A program made the position numbers and the translations under genes. Of a DNA stretch of 64,000 bases, positions 25,520 to 36,329 are shown piece after piece; position 1 is the first letter of the stretch, and every line of letters starts with the position of its first letter. Source of the DNA: Leptoclinus maculatus (lineage: Eukaryota > Chordata > Actinopteri > Perciformes > Stichaeidae); the NCBI GenBank assembly GCA_032191485.1, contig JAVDOI010000134.1, positions 124,001-188,000 of the forward strand, in the 5' to 3' direction. The notes beneath the pieces were generated by a model. That model saw only the letters and a list, made by a program, of their open reading frames with translations. It was not told the DNA's origin and did no database searches.

Positions 25520-25625
25520 TGTGAAGATTCCAACACAGTCAGAGGACGAGCCGATCGGCTGCTTTGAGCTTGAGGATGACTGGAACGATGTGGAGATCAA
25601 GCTGCAGCAGTGTCGCGTTGCAAAG
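25520..25625 (+). CDS. Probable exon of an unidentified gene
   Basis: Acceptor GACCTGCAG and donor AAAG/GTACAC bound a 106-nt exon reading VKIPTQSEDEPIGCFELEDD and onward to a lysine. It continues in phase the frame of the candidate exon at 21330, which supports a real plus-strand gene interrupted by the L2 LINE. It ends in phase 0. No downstream partner was found and the family is not recognised. Composition is acidic with no hydrophobic run, suggesting a soluble protein. Confidence 0.5.
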
Positions 25626-26729
25626 GTACACACTGCATCCAGGACACACTTTGTCTTTCTTCCTCACATTTCAACCTCATCATTTAATTCTGTAACACTG
25701 TTTTTTGTTACTTCAACATTTTGTTATTTAGTAGTATTCAGGGCTTCCAAAATGCACTAAAAAGAGAACAGGTATGGCTACATACTAAAGTAGGCTAAAT
25801 GAAGGCCATCATTTTCAATTTGCTGTCATTGTCTTGTAACGCGCGGTGCCGCCGCACGTGTTAATAAATAAATAAATAAAGAGAGGCCTCCTGTTGGAAA
25901 CGAACAGAAGTGAACGAGCGATCTCTCAGAAGTGTATACGGCGACTGAGAGGACCTCGCCGGCGACGGGCAGACCCGAGCTGCCGCCGGGGTGACCACGG
26001 ATCCACCAGACTCGTGTCTCGATGTCCGGTCGTCCCCCTGTGAGTGCCCCTAGTGCATACAAGGACTGCGAGAAGGGGGAGAGATGCGGAGGACCAGTTC
26101 TCTCTCTATATGACTCACTCACCTGGCCTTAAGGAGAGTGCCTGAAAAGGAGACAGTGTTGCTCCTGAGCATTCCCCCGAATTTGCCTCGATAGCCTCCG
26201 CTTAAGAGAGACCTATACAGGTAGCCAATCTTACCAAATAGTAATAAATCACCAACAGAATAGCAACCAGTATCGCGCTTGCTGTATTGTCTCGATCGCA
26301 AAACATTGAGTTACTTTTTAGGTTAGTCTTTTGCTCGAATAGCCGTCGGATTTAACGTCTTTATTAATTTTTTATAAGTTCTAAATATTTGTATTACCCC
26401 TGCCCAGAGCCCAACAGATATAAAGCTCTTTTCAAACTTTTGCTTGAAGCGGGGCTTTCCCCGGTCTTCTCTTAACTATAGAAACGGATGTTAGTATATG
26501 TAGGTGTGTGTGCAGTAGTTGCATCAGTCGTGTGCCGTGCTGGAAGTCCTTCAACTTACCACAGGGGCTGGGTGATCTCCCCCCCGGAGGAGACCCCTTC
26601 TGTCCGGTCTTCCCAGAAGAGAGGTTGAAAAAGGAGTCGGCCGAAAAAGTTCAATTATCAGTTATTTTATTTTTGTCCAATTCAAAGTAAATCTTTTTGT
26701 TCCAATACAAAGGAAAAATGATCAATTAA

Positions 26730-28058
26730 CCTTCTGGGCCCGAGCGACGACCAATTGGTCGTTCAGTGGGCCGAACAGAACCGAGCCGGTACCGAAGAAA
26801 GCTATTTTCGGTAGCAAATATAATATTTCCACAACCATGTAGCATAACGTTTGAACGAAGAATTTCTCATGAACCGAAGCATGTGTAACACTTTACACAC
26901 TCAAAACACAATAAAACACGATCTACGACAACATTCCTAGCCTCGTGCTAAATATCGTCACTTTTTCGCGTTCATTTGGCCGAGATACGCATCAGAAATA
27001 GTCCCTCAAAAGACGCTAATCAACCGGCCGGCCTAAAGCTGTGTAGTTAGCAGCCGTAGCATTCAAGCACGCTTCGAACCTACAACTCCAATTCCCTCTC
27101 CGGGAAACCCTTCAAAGTTGACCGGGGGGACAGCAGCCCCCAGCAACGATAACTCAGCCAAATAATTATGGGATGGTACTCACAGTTTTGAAGCAAAATC
27201 ATCAAACAGTGTCCTTATACTCCATTTTGACCGCTGAAACGGCTCCTACTGTCCATTTCCGTTGTAAAAAACGTTGTGAAACAAAGGAAGGGGGGTCAAA
27301 CACGCGAGGCGAGGCAGTCTCGGCTATTTATGCGCCGGCTCTTCGGCTTAGATCGGATTTTTTCGGAAAACTAAAGACTTCCTGGTAAATCTGTTAACGC
27401 CATTCGATTGGCCACATCCAGCCACGTGCACAGAGCGAAAAAAAACGAAAATCGACCAATCAGGGGCTCTACAACGGCCCAATACACACCAGCTATTGCG
27501 CAATCCTCCCGTAGCTCGCCGGCCTGGAGAGCTTTGGAGACGGTTCCAGCTCTCCAAAATGATTTCTAACTGCTGTATGTGATGGATTGTGCATGTAGGA
27601 AGGAAGTTAAATATATAGTTATTTAGCTTCTAAAAGTACAATGGAACAGCTGGAGAGGCTGTTTCTCACATGACGACCTCTCGTGACCTCTCGTACACGT
27701 TTATGTCTCTTGCTCTGGCCTACTTCACTCTATTCACTCCAATTCTTTTGTGGGTGACTACTGCCATCATTTGCTATGATGGTGGGTGGGTTTTAGGCTT
27801 TCCTCTGCCTAATTTAATATAGTATTATGAATAATAGTGCTTTCTCACCATACGAATTTGACATAGGGCTGTGTTCCATCTTCAGCAGCCATTAACCAGT
27901 AACATATAGAACCTATTTACTCAAATCATATGAGCAAACCCTTCTTAGTGTTAATAATTCTTTGCAATGGTTCAAATAGACCTTGTAGTTGGAGTGTAGG
28001 GCCCTTTGAGTATGTGTAAAATATTTTCGAAAATTAGTCCAAAAATTGTCTAGGGCCC
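26730..28058. other. Insertion within copy 1 of the LTR-like repeat
   Basis: Present in copy 1 and absent at the matching place in copy 2 (near 37922). Both ends carry GGGCCCGA (26736-26743 and about 28053-28060), which could be an 8-bp target duplication as made by hAT elements, but no clear terminal inverted repeat follows. The left junction is also a TTAA. No protein family is recognised inside. Confidence 0.4.
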
Positions 28059-28619
28059 GACTTAAAGAACAAAATCGAAAAAGAATTTAAAAACCCTGAA
28101 CTCAGTGAGCAAGCTATTTTCAAAAGTCCGGAGATTCTAAGAAATCAGTTTTAACCCCACGCCGGTAAAGACCTGGTGGACTTCTCCCTCAATCACGCCC
28201 CGATCTTCTAAAACCGAGAATATTTATACTCTAGATCTACCGGGGGTGTTTTCACCCCCACCCTTCGGTGCCTCTCTTGGGAGGCCTCACATGGGCATGG
28301 TAACCCCCGTAAGTTTAGTCATACATTGATAGACCTGTTGTTGGTTACCCCAAAGACCTCTACTGATACTCAATGACATAGGAACACGCCATGCTCACTG
28401 GTTAATAATTATACTCTGACCCAGATACCTCCTCGTAAGATTTCAACAGGTTACAGGGATAAATGGTAATACATCAAACAATAGAAAAAAAATTCAACAC
28501 ATAATACACCATTGTGCCCAGCGTATGATTAATAACTGAGTATACTCATATATACGTACTCTTCTGCATTAAAGCGTCCATGTCCTTACGGGACAAGAAT
28601 ACGGACGCGGCTCAAGGCC

Positions 28620-28840
28620 TTAACAAAAGTTAAAGGTAACTTACATAAAAAGTCAAAAATTAAAAGTGTGTGTGTTAAGGCTAAGCCTAAAAGTGTGTGT
28701 GTTAAGGCTAAGCCTAAAGTTAAAGGTAACTTACATAAAAAGTAACAAATTAAAAGTGTGTGTATGAAGGCAAAGCCTAAAAGTTAAAGGTAATTTACAT
28801 AAAAAGTAAAAAATTAAAAGTGTGTGTGTGAAGGCATGTG
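28620..28840. repeat. Short tandem repeat in copy 1
   Basis: Three to four degenerate copies of a unit containing AAAAGTGTGTGTGTTAAGGC and AAGTTAAAGGTAACTTACAT. The corresponding tract in copy 2 is at 38460-38615 and has fewer copies. Confidence 0.8.
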
Positions 28841-29010
28841 CAGTGACGCATGGCCAAGGGCTATGACCTGGCAGACATTAGTCCGGCGGCAGGCACCAAG
28901 GCCTGTGAGAAGGGTTAGGAAGGTTTAGGTCCGAGACTGTGTAAACATAATCCCCGGAGCATATCCCCCTGAACTGTCACCTAGACAGTACCTGTCCTAG
29001 GAAAGTCCGT

Positions 29011-29324
29011 GTGTGTGTGTGTGTGTGTGTGTGGGGGTGGGGGTGTGTATGGGGCTGTTTTCCATCTGATGAATGGACATAATCTAGTGTTTCCCATCAA
29101 TTTCCTATGGCGGTCACTTTTGACCGGGAACACCATGGGTGTTACAAAGTTCACTAAACCACTACAAATTCAATGAAAGTGGTGATCAGCAACCTGATAT
29201 GTTCAAATGCCTAGTGTGGAGGATATCATGAGGCCTTGAGGTAATCAGATGTAAAACACAATATTTATGATTGATTAAAGTTGTAAATCGGTCAGATTTG
29301 ACGCGAACACGACAGGAGGGTTAA
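29011..29324. mobile_element. Possible piggyBac-like right end
   Basis: The segment ends GCGAACACGACAGGAGGG followed by TTAA at 29321-29324. The reverse complement, TTAACCCTCCTGTCG, resembles the ends of fish piggyBac-like elements, which duplicate TTAA. The matching left end was not found with confidence; the TTAACC at 26726 is one candidate. A (TG)n/G-rich microsatellite lies at 29008-29048. Confidence 0.35.
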
Positions 29325-29353
29325 GTCTGCTCTGTCCTTCGCTAGCCTCATCT

Positions 29354-29616
29354 GTTTTTCTAAAGTCATACTGCATTTTAAAGCTCAGATTCACACCTTC
29401 TAACAGAGTCCAAGAGTGTGCATGTGGCAGCTTGTCTTGGCTTTCAGCATCAGATTGAGTTACTGTAACATTTCCCTTCTGCCAGTCCAAAAATCGTCGG
29501 TAAGTGACCGTCCAATCAAATGCTGAAAGCCAACACAAGCTGCAACATAAACACTCTTAGACTCTGTTAGAAGGTTTGAATCTGAGCTTTAAAATGCAGT
29601 ATGACTTTAGAAAAAC
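29354..29616. repeat. Inverted repeat with ~104-bp arms
   Basis: Bases 29354-29457 and 29513-29616 are near-perfect reverse complements (for example CTAAAGTCATACTGCATTTT against AAAATGCAGTATGACTTTAG) around a 56-bp loop. It lies immediately upstream of the L1 ORF1-like frame. It may be a foldback MITE or a twin-primed inversion. Confidence 0.85.
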
Positions 29617-29632
29617 ATCTTGATTCGTTCAT

Positions 29633-30376
29633 GTGAAACACTTTGAAAAAAAAAAAAAAACTTCATCCACCTCACCAAAACCACCATGCTGCTCCGAGGT
29701 AAGCAACATACTCATGTCCATTGAAAATAAACTTTCCGGCTTTGACTCCAGACTTTCGCTCATTGAAGTCTTACACCGGGAATTCCAGGCTCTGCGCCAC
29801 AGCCTGGAGTTCAGTCAGAACCAAATCGACACACTCACTCAGGACAACAAGTCACTACAACATTCTGTCAACACGATAACCACCCAGCTCACCTCTGTTA
29901 CCGCCGACAACAAAGCTCTGAAAGAAACCATCCTGGATCTACAAGCACGCAGTATGAGAGACAATCTAGTTTCCCCCGGCATTACCGAACAAACCACAGA
30001 AGACCCCGAAAAATCAATCAAAGAATTCATGTCCATACAGCTCAAACTACCCGCAGAGACCGTCAACAACATCACATTCCACCGCGTACACCGTCTGGGA
30101 CCGAGGAACAACAATAACCGACCACGGACAATCATCGCGAAATTTGAACACTACAAACAAAAAGAACAGTTCAGACAACAAGGCAGGCAGCTCAAAGGAA
30201 CGCACTATGGACTCAACGATCAATATCCAAAAGAAATCATGCAGCGACGCAAAGTTCTGTTTCCAATCCGTAAACACATGATGAAAGAAGGAAAGGAAGC
30301 AATAATATCACTGGACAAACGATACATAGATGGACAATTGTACCGCGATAAGGACATAACCCCATGGCTCTTCTAG
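29633..30376 (+). pseudogene. L1-type LINE ORF1 protein (RNA-binding)
   Basis: An open frame of about 247 codons with the layout of L1/Tx1 ORF1p: a heptad-like coiled coil (IDTLTQDNKSLQHSVNTITT), the junction ARSMRDNLV, an RRM-like region with FHRVHRLGPR, and a C-terminal domain with GTHYGLNDQYPKEIMQRR. Family role: a trimeric nucleic-acid chaperone that coats LINE RNA. The frame has no upstream ATG: position 29633 is GTG and the first in-frame ATG is at about residue 28, so the 5' end is truncated or altered. A run of 15 or more A follows at 29646. ORF2 is absent; low-complexity DNA follows the stop. Confidence 0.8.
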
Positions 30377-30377
30377 A

Positions 30378-30566
30378 CCTTGCTCTCGCTCTCGCTCTCT
30401 CGCTCTCGCTCTCTCGCTCTCGCTCTCTCGCTCTCGCTCTCGCTCTCTCGCTCTCGCTCTCTCGCTCTCTCGCTCTCGCTCTCTCGCTCTCTCGCTCTCG
30501 CTCTCTCGCTCTCGCTCTCTCGCTCTCTCGCGCTCTCTCTCTCGCTCTCTCGCTCTCTCTCTCTCG

Positions 30567-30599
<33 letters not shown>

Positions 30600-30618
30600 G
30601 CTCTCTCTCTCTCTCTCC
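30378..30618. repeat. CTCTCG/CT microsatellite
   Basis: About 240 bp of CTCTCG and CT repeats directly after the L1 ORF1 stop. All serine/leucine/arginine or arginine/glutamate frames across it are compositional. Confidence 0.97.
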
Positions 30619-30891
30619 CATCCCTACAGCTCCGCATAAATACACATCCACACATGAAAACCCCCCTCCGTAGTTTAGGTATGCCCCTTCTCTTTTCTCT
30701 GCATTGCACTGTTTCGATTATTATACTAGTATATAGTATTGCACCTACGTCTCACTGTACCAGACACACACTCCTTTGTATTTTTGTTTTGTGTATTGTT
30801 TTACTTACTTTGTTGTGTTCATGTTCTTATATGTGTTTGTCTCTCCCTGACTCAGTGTCTGCAGGTCCTGCTGTGTCATTTACACACTCAC

Positions 30892-31206
30892 TCACTATCT
30901 CACACGCACACACGCACATGCACACACACATGCACACACGCACGTGCACGCGCGCGCACACACACACACACACGCGCACATGCACACACATGCACACACG
31001 CACGTGCACGCGCGCGCACACACACACACACACGCACACACACACACGCGCACATGCACACACACACACGCATGCACACACATGCACACACACGCACGCA
31101 CACACACACACACGCACACACACACACGCGCACATGCACACACACACACGCATGCACACACATGCACACACACGCACGCACGCACACACACAAACACACA
31201 CACACA
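30892..31206. repeat. CA/CGCA microsatellite with internal duplications
   Basis: About 315 bp of CACACA interspersed with GCAC, CGCG and ATGC. Larger blocks recur: 30920-30975 resembles 30980-31035, and 31025-31095 resembles 31105-31175. Frames rich in H/T or C/V are artefacts. Confidence 0.95.
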
Positions 31207-31246
31207 AGAAATAGAGATTACGTGTGCTACTGATTGAACTCAGGGA

Positions 31247-31520
31247 AAACGAAAACTTTCTGGCGAATATGCAGCATCTCCTCTCCACGACCCCACACCT
31301 GACTGAAGTTCACAGCCAAAATACAAACAAGATCAGAGAGAAGAAACAGTTCTTAAAGCATTGTTTACGAATGGGGAATGCAGTCAGAGGCTATAAGGTG
31401 CTGCAGATGACCGTACCCCCAGACAACTGGAAATGGATGGATGAGCTTGACCTGCGTGCCTCCATCGGGCTGCTGATCTTAGCAGTTGTGCAGAGGTTTC
31501 CGAGGCGAGGCTGCATCTAG
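31247..31520 (+). other. Possible exon of an unidentified gene
   Basis: An open stretch with ordinary amino-acid composition (NKIREKKQFLKHCLRMGNAV and VPPDNWKWMDELDLRASIG). A plausible acceptor (TGATTGAACTCAG) precedes it. It ends in TAG at 31518-31520, or could splice at CAGAG/GTTTCC near 31497. The left end of the hAT element begins three bases after the stop. Phase does not join it to the exon at 25520. No family is recognised. Confidence 0.35.
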
Positions 31521-31676
31521 TCTCAGAAAAAGTAACTAGTTACAAGTTACTAGTTACTTCTGAAAATTGTAACTAGATTACTTTACTAGTTACTGCATTT
31601 GAAAAGTAACTTCACTACGAGTTACTTTACTTTCCATTTTTTTAAGCAAATGTCCAAATTTACCGCAAAGATACAC

Positions 31677-32079
31677 GGACAAACATCACGGACAAACGTC
31701 ACACATCACGGACAAACGTCACGGACGAACGTCACGGACGAACGTCACGGACGAACGTCACGGACGAACGTCACGGACGAACGTCACGGACGAACGTCAC
31801 GGACGAACGTCACGGACGAACGTCACGGACGAACGTCACGGACGAACGTCACGGACAACCGTCACGGACGAACGTCACGGACGAACGTCACGGACGAACG
31901 TCACGGACGAACGTCACGGACAAACGTCACGGACAAACGTCACGGACAAACGTCACGGACAAACGTCACGGACAAACGTCACGGACAAACACGTCACGGA
32001 CGAACGTCACGGACGAACGTCACGGACAAACGTCACGGACAAACGTCACGGACAAACGTCACGGACAAACGTCACGGCC
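31677..32079. repeat. 13-bp minisatellite CACGGACGAACGT
   Basis: About 30 tandem copies of a 13-bp unit, CACGGACGAACGT or CACGGACAAACGT, with one irregular step (CACGTCACGG) near 31990. Left and right blocks use mostly the AAACGT variant and the centre the GAACGT variant, a pattern expected from slippage and local homogenisation. It lies inside the hAT element downstream of the transposase. Confidence 0.95.
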
Positions 32080-32518
32080 CTTTCATCACTTTATTTTCAA
32101 TAAAGGGCATCTCTTAGCCTTTCCACATAGTGTATTGTAATTGTAAACATATAAAAGTCAGCCATTCACTTGAACGAACATTAACCCTGTCCACACTGTC
32201 TGACCAAAGAAATCCACAAACAGGATACAAGAGGCTATGTATGGTGGAGACATTCAGGTGGGTCAATCAGCAGTAACACATTAAAAACAGGCTTTTGGAA
32301 ACATGAGACCCCACTAAACCAAATGGGGGCCTACTCCTGAGAACAAAACCAGCTTGTTATAGGAATCATTGTAGTGGTTTAAGAAAAATAGAAAAATAAA
32401 TGGCACTTAACCCAAACAATAGAAACAGAAAATGCAATTAAATAAACAGAAAATCCACTTCATCATTGCCTAAATAAACAGAAAGTGCACTTTATCCCAT
32501 GAAGTTCATAATTTTTCT

Positions 32519-34682
32519 CTATTCTTCAAAATAGCGATTGTATCGCATGAGTAAAAGTCTCTCGACTCTTTTATCCGACAGCCTGTTCCTCCTTGGGGTC
32601 AGAACAATACTGCCCAGGCTGAAAAGCCTTTCGACAGGTGCACTTGATGGTATTGGAGTGTTGTATTGCTTTGCAATATCCATAATCCTAGGGAACCTGG
32701 AGAGAACCTCCAGTTGGATCCGGGCATTTTTAAGTACTCCATGACTTCTGTTTCTGCCGTGTAGTAAAACTCCTCTTCAAAATCAAAAAAGTCAGTGTGA
32801 CTGGAGGTGGTTGGGCTCTGAACTGCTGGTCCAATCTGTGGCTCATCAGGAATCCGGGCACGACACTTTTAACAGCATCTCTTCTCTTCTCATCTTTGAG
32901 CCAGCGGACCTTGAATTTGGGCATTGTGGCAGCAGCCATGAGAGCATCCTTCCTGTCCAAGACGGATGAAAATCTGTCTTTGATCGCCTGTGATATGAAA
33001 CAGTATAGGCTACATTAGACAAACATATAGGCTACAGTTCAATAAAGGGAACAGCAACCCACATACACAGCTCTGCTGCTCATCCCACAAATGCATGTTC
33101 CTTACAAATGTGGCACCATTTAAAAGGGAAATAAACAGGCTTTCCAACGCTATAAGATTTATTGCCAAGAAGCATTGTTACAACAAAGAAATAATCTACC
33201 AAACACAAATGTCCTTACTTTTTGTGCTAAGTTTAAATGCTATACACTGTAGACTATTATGTTGGGGGTATTCATTTTATTATTCAATATGTATTTACCT
33301 GTACAATAGCTCCAGGCATGCCAGCTGTCATCTGAGAAAGGCCTTCCTTCAACGCAAGCAACTTCAATATCAGAATTTCCAAGGTTGGCAGGAGGGTGCC
33401 ATAGTAGCAATCATCATCACCTTGTAGTATATCTAATGCAGCAGCAAGAGGTTTTGACACTGTACAATATTCCTTCAGGAACCGATACTCTCGCTCAGTG
33501 ATGCATCTATCACCCAGTCTAGTTTAAATCTCTGATTGGGATCTCTATGATGAGGGACAGGGCGTCATGAGTCGAGTTCCAGCGTGTAGCAGTGGGCATG
33601 ATGAGCTTTCTTTTGATCACATCCTCAACCTGGTCTGAAGCCACAGTAGAGCGACTAGTTTTTGTCCAGAGAGCTGTGCACTTGGCGAGAGCACTTATGT
33701 AAACTGCTTTACAGTCATTGTTACTTGTCAGCCATCTCTCAAGGTCATTTTTGGAGATCAGGTTCAGTGTATGCGATGCACAGCGCAAGTGAGGCGGCAA
33801 TGAAAATGCCGCGTCTGATTCTGTAGAGTACTTCAGAAACATCAGTAAAAGTGACTTCCTCCTCATCATCGGATAGCTCGTCAGAGTCAGACCCATCATC
33901 AGGCTTGGATTTAAACATTCTGAAGGCTTTTACAAAATTGCTGCCATTATCTGTAACGCATGCTGTGACTTCATGCGATAGTCCATAAACTGAATGAATC
34001 TGTTCTATTTCATTAGCTATGACATCATATGTATGTCTTCCTCTCACTCTCTTACAGGCTAGAGCTGCCTTCTGACGTTTAAAACTAATGTTGTCAATCC
34101 AGTGAGCGGTCATTCCTAAATAACTTTTGTTGTTGGCGGACCAAATATCTGCAGTTGTTGTAACATAATCCAAGGACTCAAACGTTTTTTTCAGATTGGA
34201 TTCCATGTCGGAATAACATTGGTCTAGGTATTGGGAACATGTTTTCCTGTCTGACGTTGGCATGTGAGTGCTAGGTATTTTAGCTAGTATTTTTCTAAAC
34301 CTTGGCGATTCGATAGTGGACAGGGGAAGCATGTCTTCCACGATGTACCCGGCAACTAGTTTGTTAATTTCCATTTGTGTTACCTTCTGCGCTCCAAGAG
34401 CAAGATGCTGGAGAATCTGAGCTTGTTTAGGCGGGGTCGGTTGGTGATGAGCGTCTTCAACAGGCTAGCGGGATCTTTCGCCACAAGTTTTGAAGTGCTA
34501 TGCTGGCCTGTCAAATGCTTCAACAGGTTGCTCATTGAGTTGACAGCAGTTGAAAGACACCTCTCACCTGGACACAGAGTGCATTTTACACTAATATTTT
34601 TGCCCTTTCGAGCAACAAAGTTAAAATAATGAGAATATCGCCACTGGCTGAACCCTCCTGTCTCCGTCTCCGTCTCATCCAT
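32519..34682 (-). pseudogene. hAT transposase with BED zinc finger (broken)
   Basis: Reads right to left. A BED-type zinc finger (CTLCPGERCL, then LLKHLTGQH) starts at 34682. It is followed by QKVTQMEINKLVAGYIVEDM, TTTADIWSANNKSYLGMTAH (catalytic-core start of ZBED-type hAT transposases), VTACVTDNGSNFVKAF, LRCASHTLNLI and LIMPTATRWNS. A GT-AG intron occupies 32988-33298. The second exon ends with SSAPVERLFSLGSIVLTPRR, the hAT dimerisation motif, and a stop at 32519. Reading moves between frames near 34435, 33830 and again in the last exon, so the gene is inactive. Family role: cut-and-paste DNA transposition. Confidence 0.85.
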
Positions 34683-34969
34683 TTTCCCGCTTCCCCTGAC
34701 GCACCAGCAGCTACGTCACTCAAATCGGTCTCTGTGGCAACGGTGCCCAGACAAGCACACAGGCAGGAAACATGCACGCACCACTAAAAGAGAACTTTTC
34801 GGACTGGCAAAAATGTCTTGGGTAACGCAGGAAAGCGCGTTCCTGAGGTCTAGTAAAGTAGTGTAGTTACCAATATTTTGAGAGTAATGCGTTACTTTAC
34901 TTCGTTACCTATAATAGTAATATCGTTACTGTAATCCGTTACTTTGTAACTCGTTACCCCCAACACTGC

Positions 34970-35274
34970 TTACCACCTCAAACAAGGGGTAAGTAGTCAG
35001 ACGGCAACAAGAGGAGGAATACGTCTGAAACTCACCACAACACCAGAACAGGGACCAGAAAGGACTGAGGCCAGGACCACAGGTGCCTTTTAAATGCTGG
35101 CACTAATTGGGGGGAGGAGCCTAGCCTGAGGGCTGCGTTCACAACCCTACACTTTCTCTGAGGAGCGTTCCCCACTACACATGGGACCAACTGTTATAGA
35201 GAACTCTTGACCTCAGCTGTCGTGTGAGTATGGACAGCACCTGGGGGCGCAGTCCATTATTGGTAAAATATGGT
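34970..35274. other. Unassigned stretch between transposons
   Basis: About 300 bp, with no protein or RNA gene. The part around GGACCACAGGTGCCTTTTAA has the flavour of an LTR or UTR but could not be assigned. Confidence 0.35.
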
Positions 35275-36137
35275 TTACCGTATTTTCCGCACTATAAGGC
35301 GCACTTAAAAGCATTTCATTTTCTCAAAAAACGACAGTGCGCCTTATAATCCGGAGCGCTTTATATATGGATTAATTCTGGTTGTGTTTACTGACCTCGA
35401 AGCGATTTTGTGTGGTACACGGCGCTCTGTCAAAATGTTTTAGTACGACTTTGGTAAACTACAAAGCCGCACCGCTTGCAGCATTACGGCTACCGTAGTC
35501 AGGAGTCTCACCGGTAGTTCTGGACGAGGTGTAAGCATAAGCATGCATAAGTATCATAGCTCGCTGTGTGAGTCACGCAGACTCCACTAACTGTGTGTTT
35601 ACATGTCTGTAATCATAAAGCTACAGCTGTCTCAGAACGCTGCCGTTAGCAGACGTGCTAACTAACGAGCTAACAAGCTAGGGGTAATCTGCCTCTATCT
35701 TTCAAGACACCTGCCCAGCTGTTCACTTGTTCTCACAACACAACTCAGTTTCTCACTGATGGCCATTATTTATTCTGTGTGTTTACATGTCTGTAATCAT
35801 AAAGCTACAGCTGTCTCAGAACGCTGCCGTTAGCAGACGTGCTAACTAACGAGCTAACAAGCTACACTACACGATGTAAACAGTCCGTCCCCCAGATCGT
35901 CACATGATGAACTGTAAGCTCGTCATAAGCTCGTCATATGCATCACATCTCGCTGTGTGAGTCTCGTACTATCTCGTGAGAATACGGACACGGAAGTGGA
36001 GAATCTACAGATTTCTTCAGAGCGCCCGCGCCTTATAGTCTGGTGCGCTTTATATATGAAAAAAGATCGAAAATAGACCATTCATTGACAGTGCGCCTTA
36101 TAATCCAGTGCGCCCTATAGTGCGGAAAATACGGTAA
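35275..36137. mobile_element. Terminal-inverted-repeat element (non-autonomous)
   Basis: Starts TTACCGTATTTTCCGCACTA and ends in the complement (TAGTGCGGAAAATACGGTAA). The next ~30 bp inward on both sides also match around AAGGCGCAC and GTGCGCCTTATAATCC. The 863-bp interior has no transposase frame. It contains a perfect 90-bp direct duplication (35591-35680 and 35775-35864). I recognise the terminal sequence as a widespread vertebrate DNA-transposon end but do not assign the superfamily. Confidence 0.8.
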
Positions 36138-36329
36138 CTTGTTTTAATACCTAACTTCTACACCAGGGCTCCATCTATGTACCAATCTACTTCCTATGTG
36201 TTGGTCCAGTCCCTCCCTCACTACATCCTGTGAATCTGTGTATAAACACTCTCTGAGGAGGCTCTATCCCTTCATGAGCCTTCACCTGTCTCTTCCTTAT
36301 CCGGTGTACCATCAGATTCCCCATTGTCT

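Larger units (their letters stand above)
25835..29010. mobile_element. LTR-like repeat, copy 1 (with internal insertion)
   Basis: Begins TGTAACGCGCGGTGCCGCCG and matches, with indels, the block starting at 37152. Homology runs 25835-26729, is broken by ~1.3 kb (26730-28058) absent from copy 2, then resumes to about 29010. It contains a short tandem repeat (28620-28840) built on AAGTGTGTGTGTTAAGGC that also occurs in copy 2. No coding domain is recognised. The TGTAAC start and, in copy 2, the TGTTACA end suggest an LTR, but a DNA transposon is not excluded. Confidence 0.6.
31524..34968 (-). mobile_element. hAT transposon, autonomous-type copy with broken transposase
   Basis: The right end (5' end on the minus strand) is CAGTGTTGGGGGTAACGAG at 34968 and the left end CAGAAAAAGTAACTAGTTAC at 31524. 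Both ends are followed by many subterminal GTTAC/GTAAC motifs, as in vertebrate hAT elements. Between them lies a minus-strand transposase frame and, at its 3' side, a 13-bp minisatellite. The two terminal repeats agree poorly and no 8-bp target duplication was confirmed, so the left limit is tentative. Confidence 0.7.

Noticed and set aside
26730..29324. A single piggyBac element between the TTAA at 26726 and the TTAA at 29321
   Set aside because: Bases 28059-29010 in between are homologous to copy 2 of the LTR-like repeat, so the two TTAA ends do not belong to one element.
30308..31288. Frames rich in LSLS, RERE, HTHT or CVCV
   Set aside because: Translations of CTCTCG and CA microsatellites.
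31599..32117. Plus-strand frame with TDERHGRTSRTNV repeats
   Set aside because: Translation of the 13-bp minisatellite inside the hAT element.
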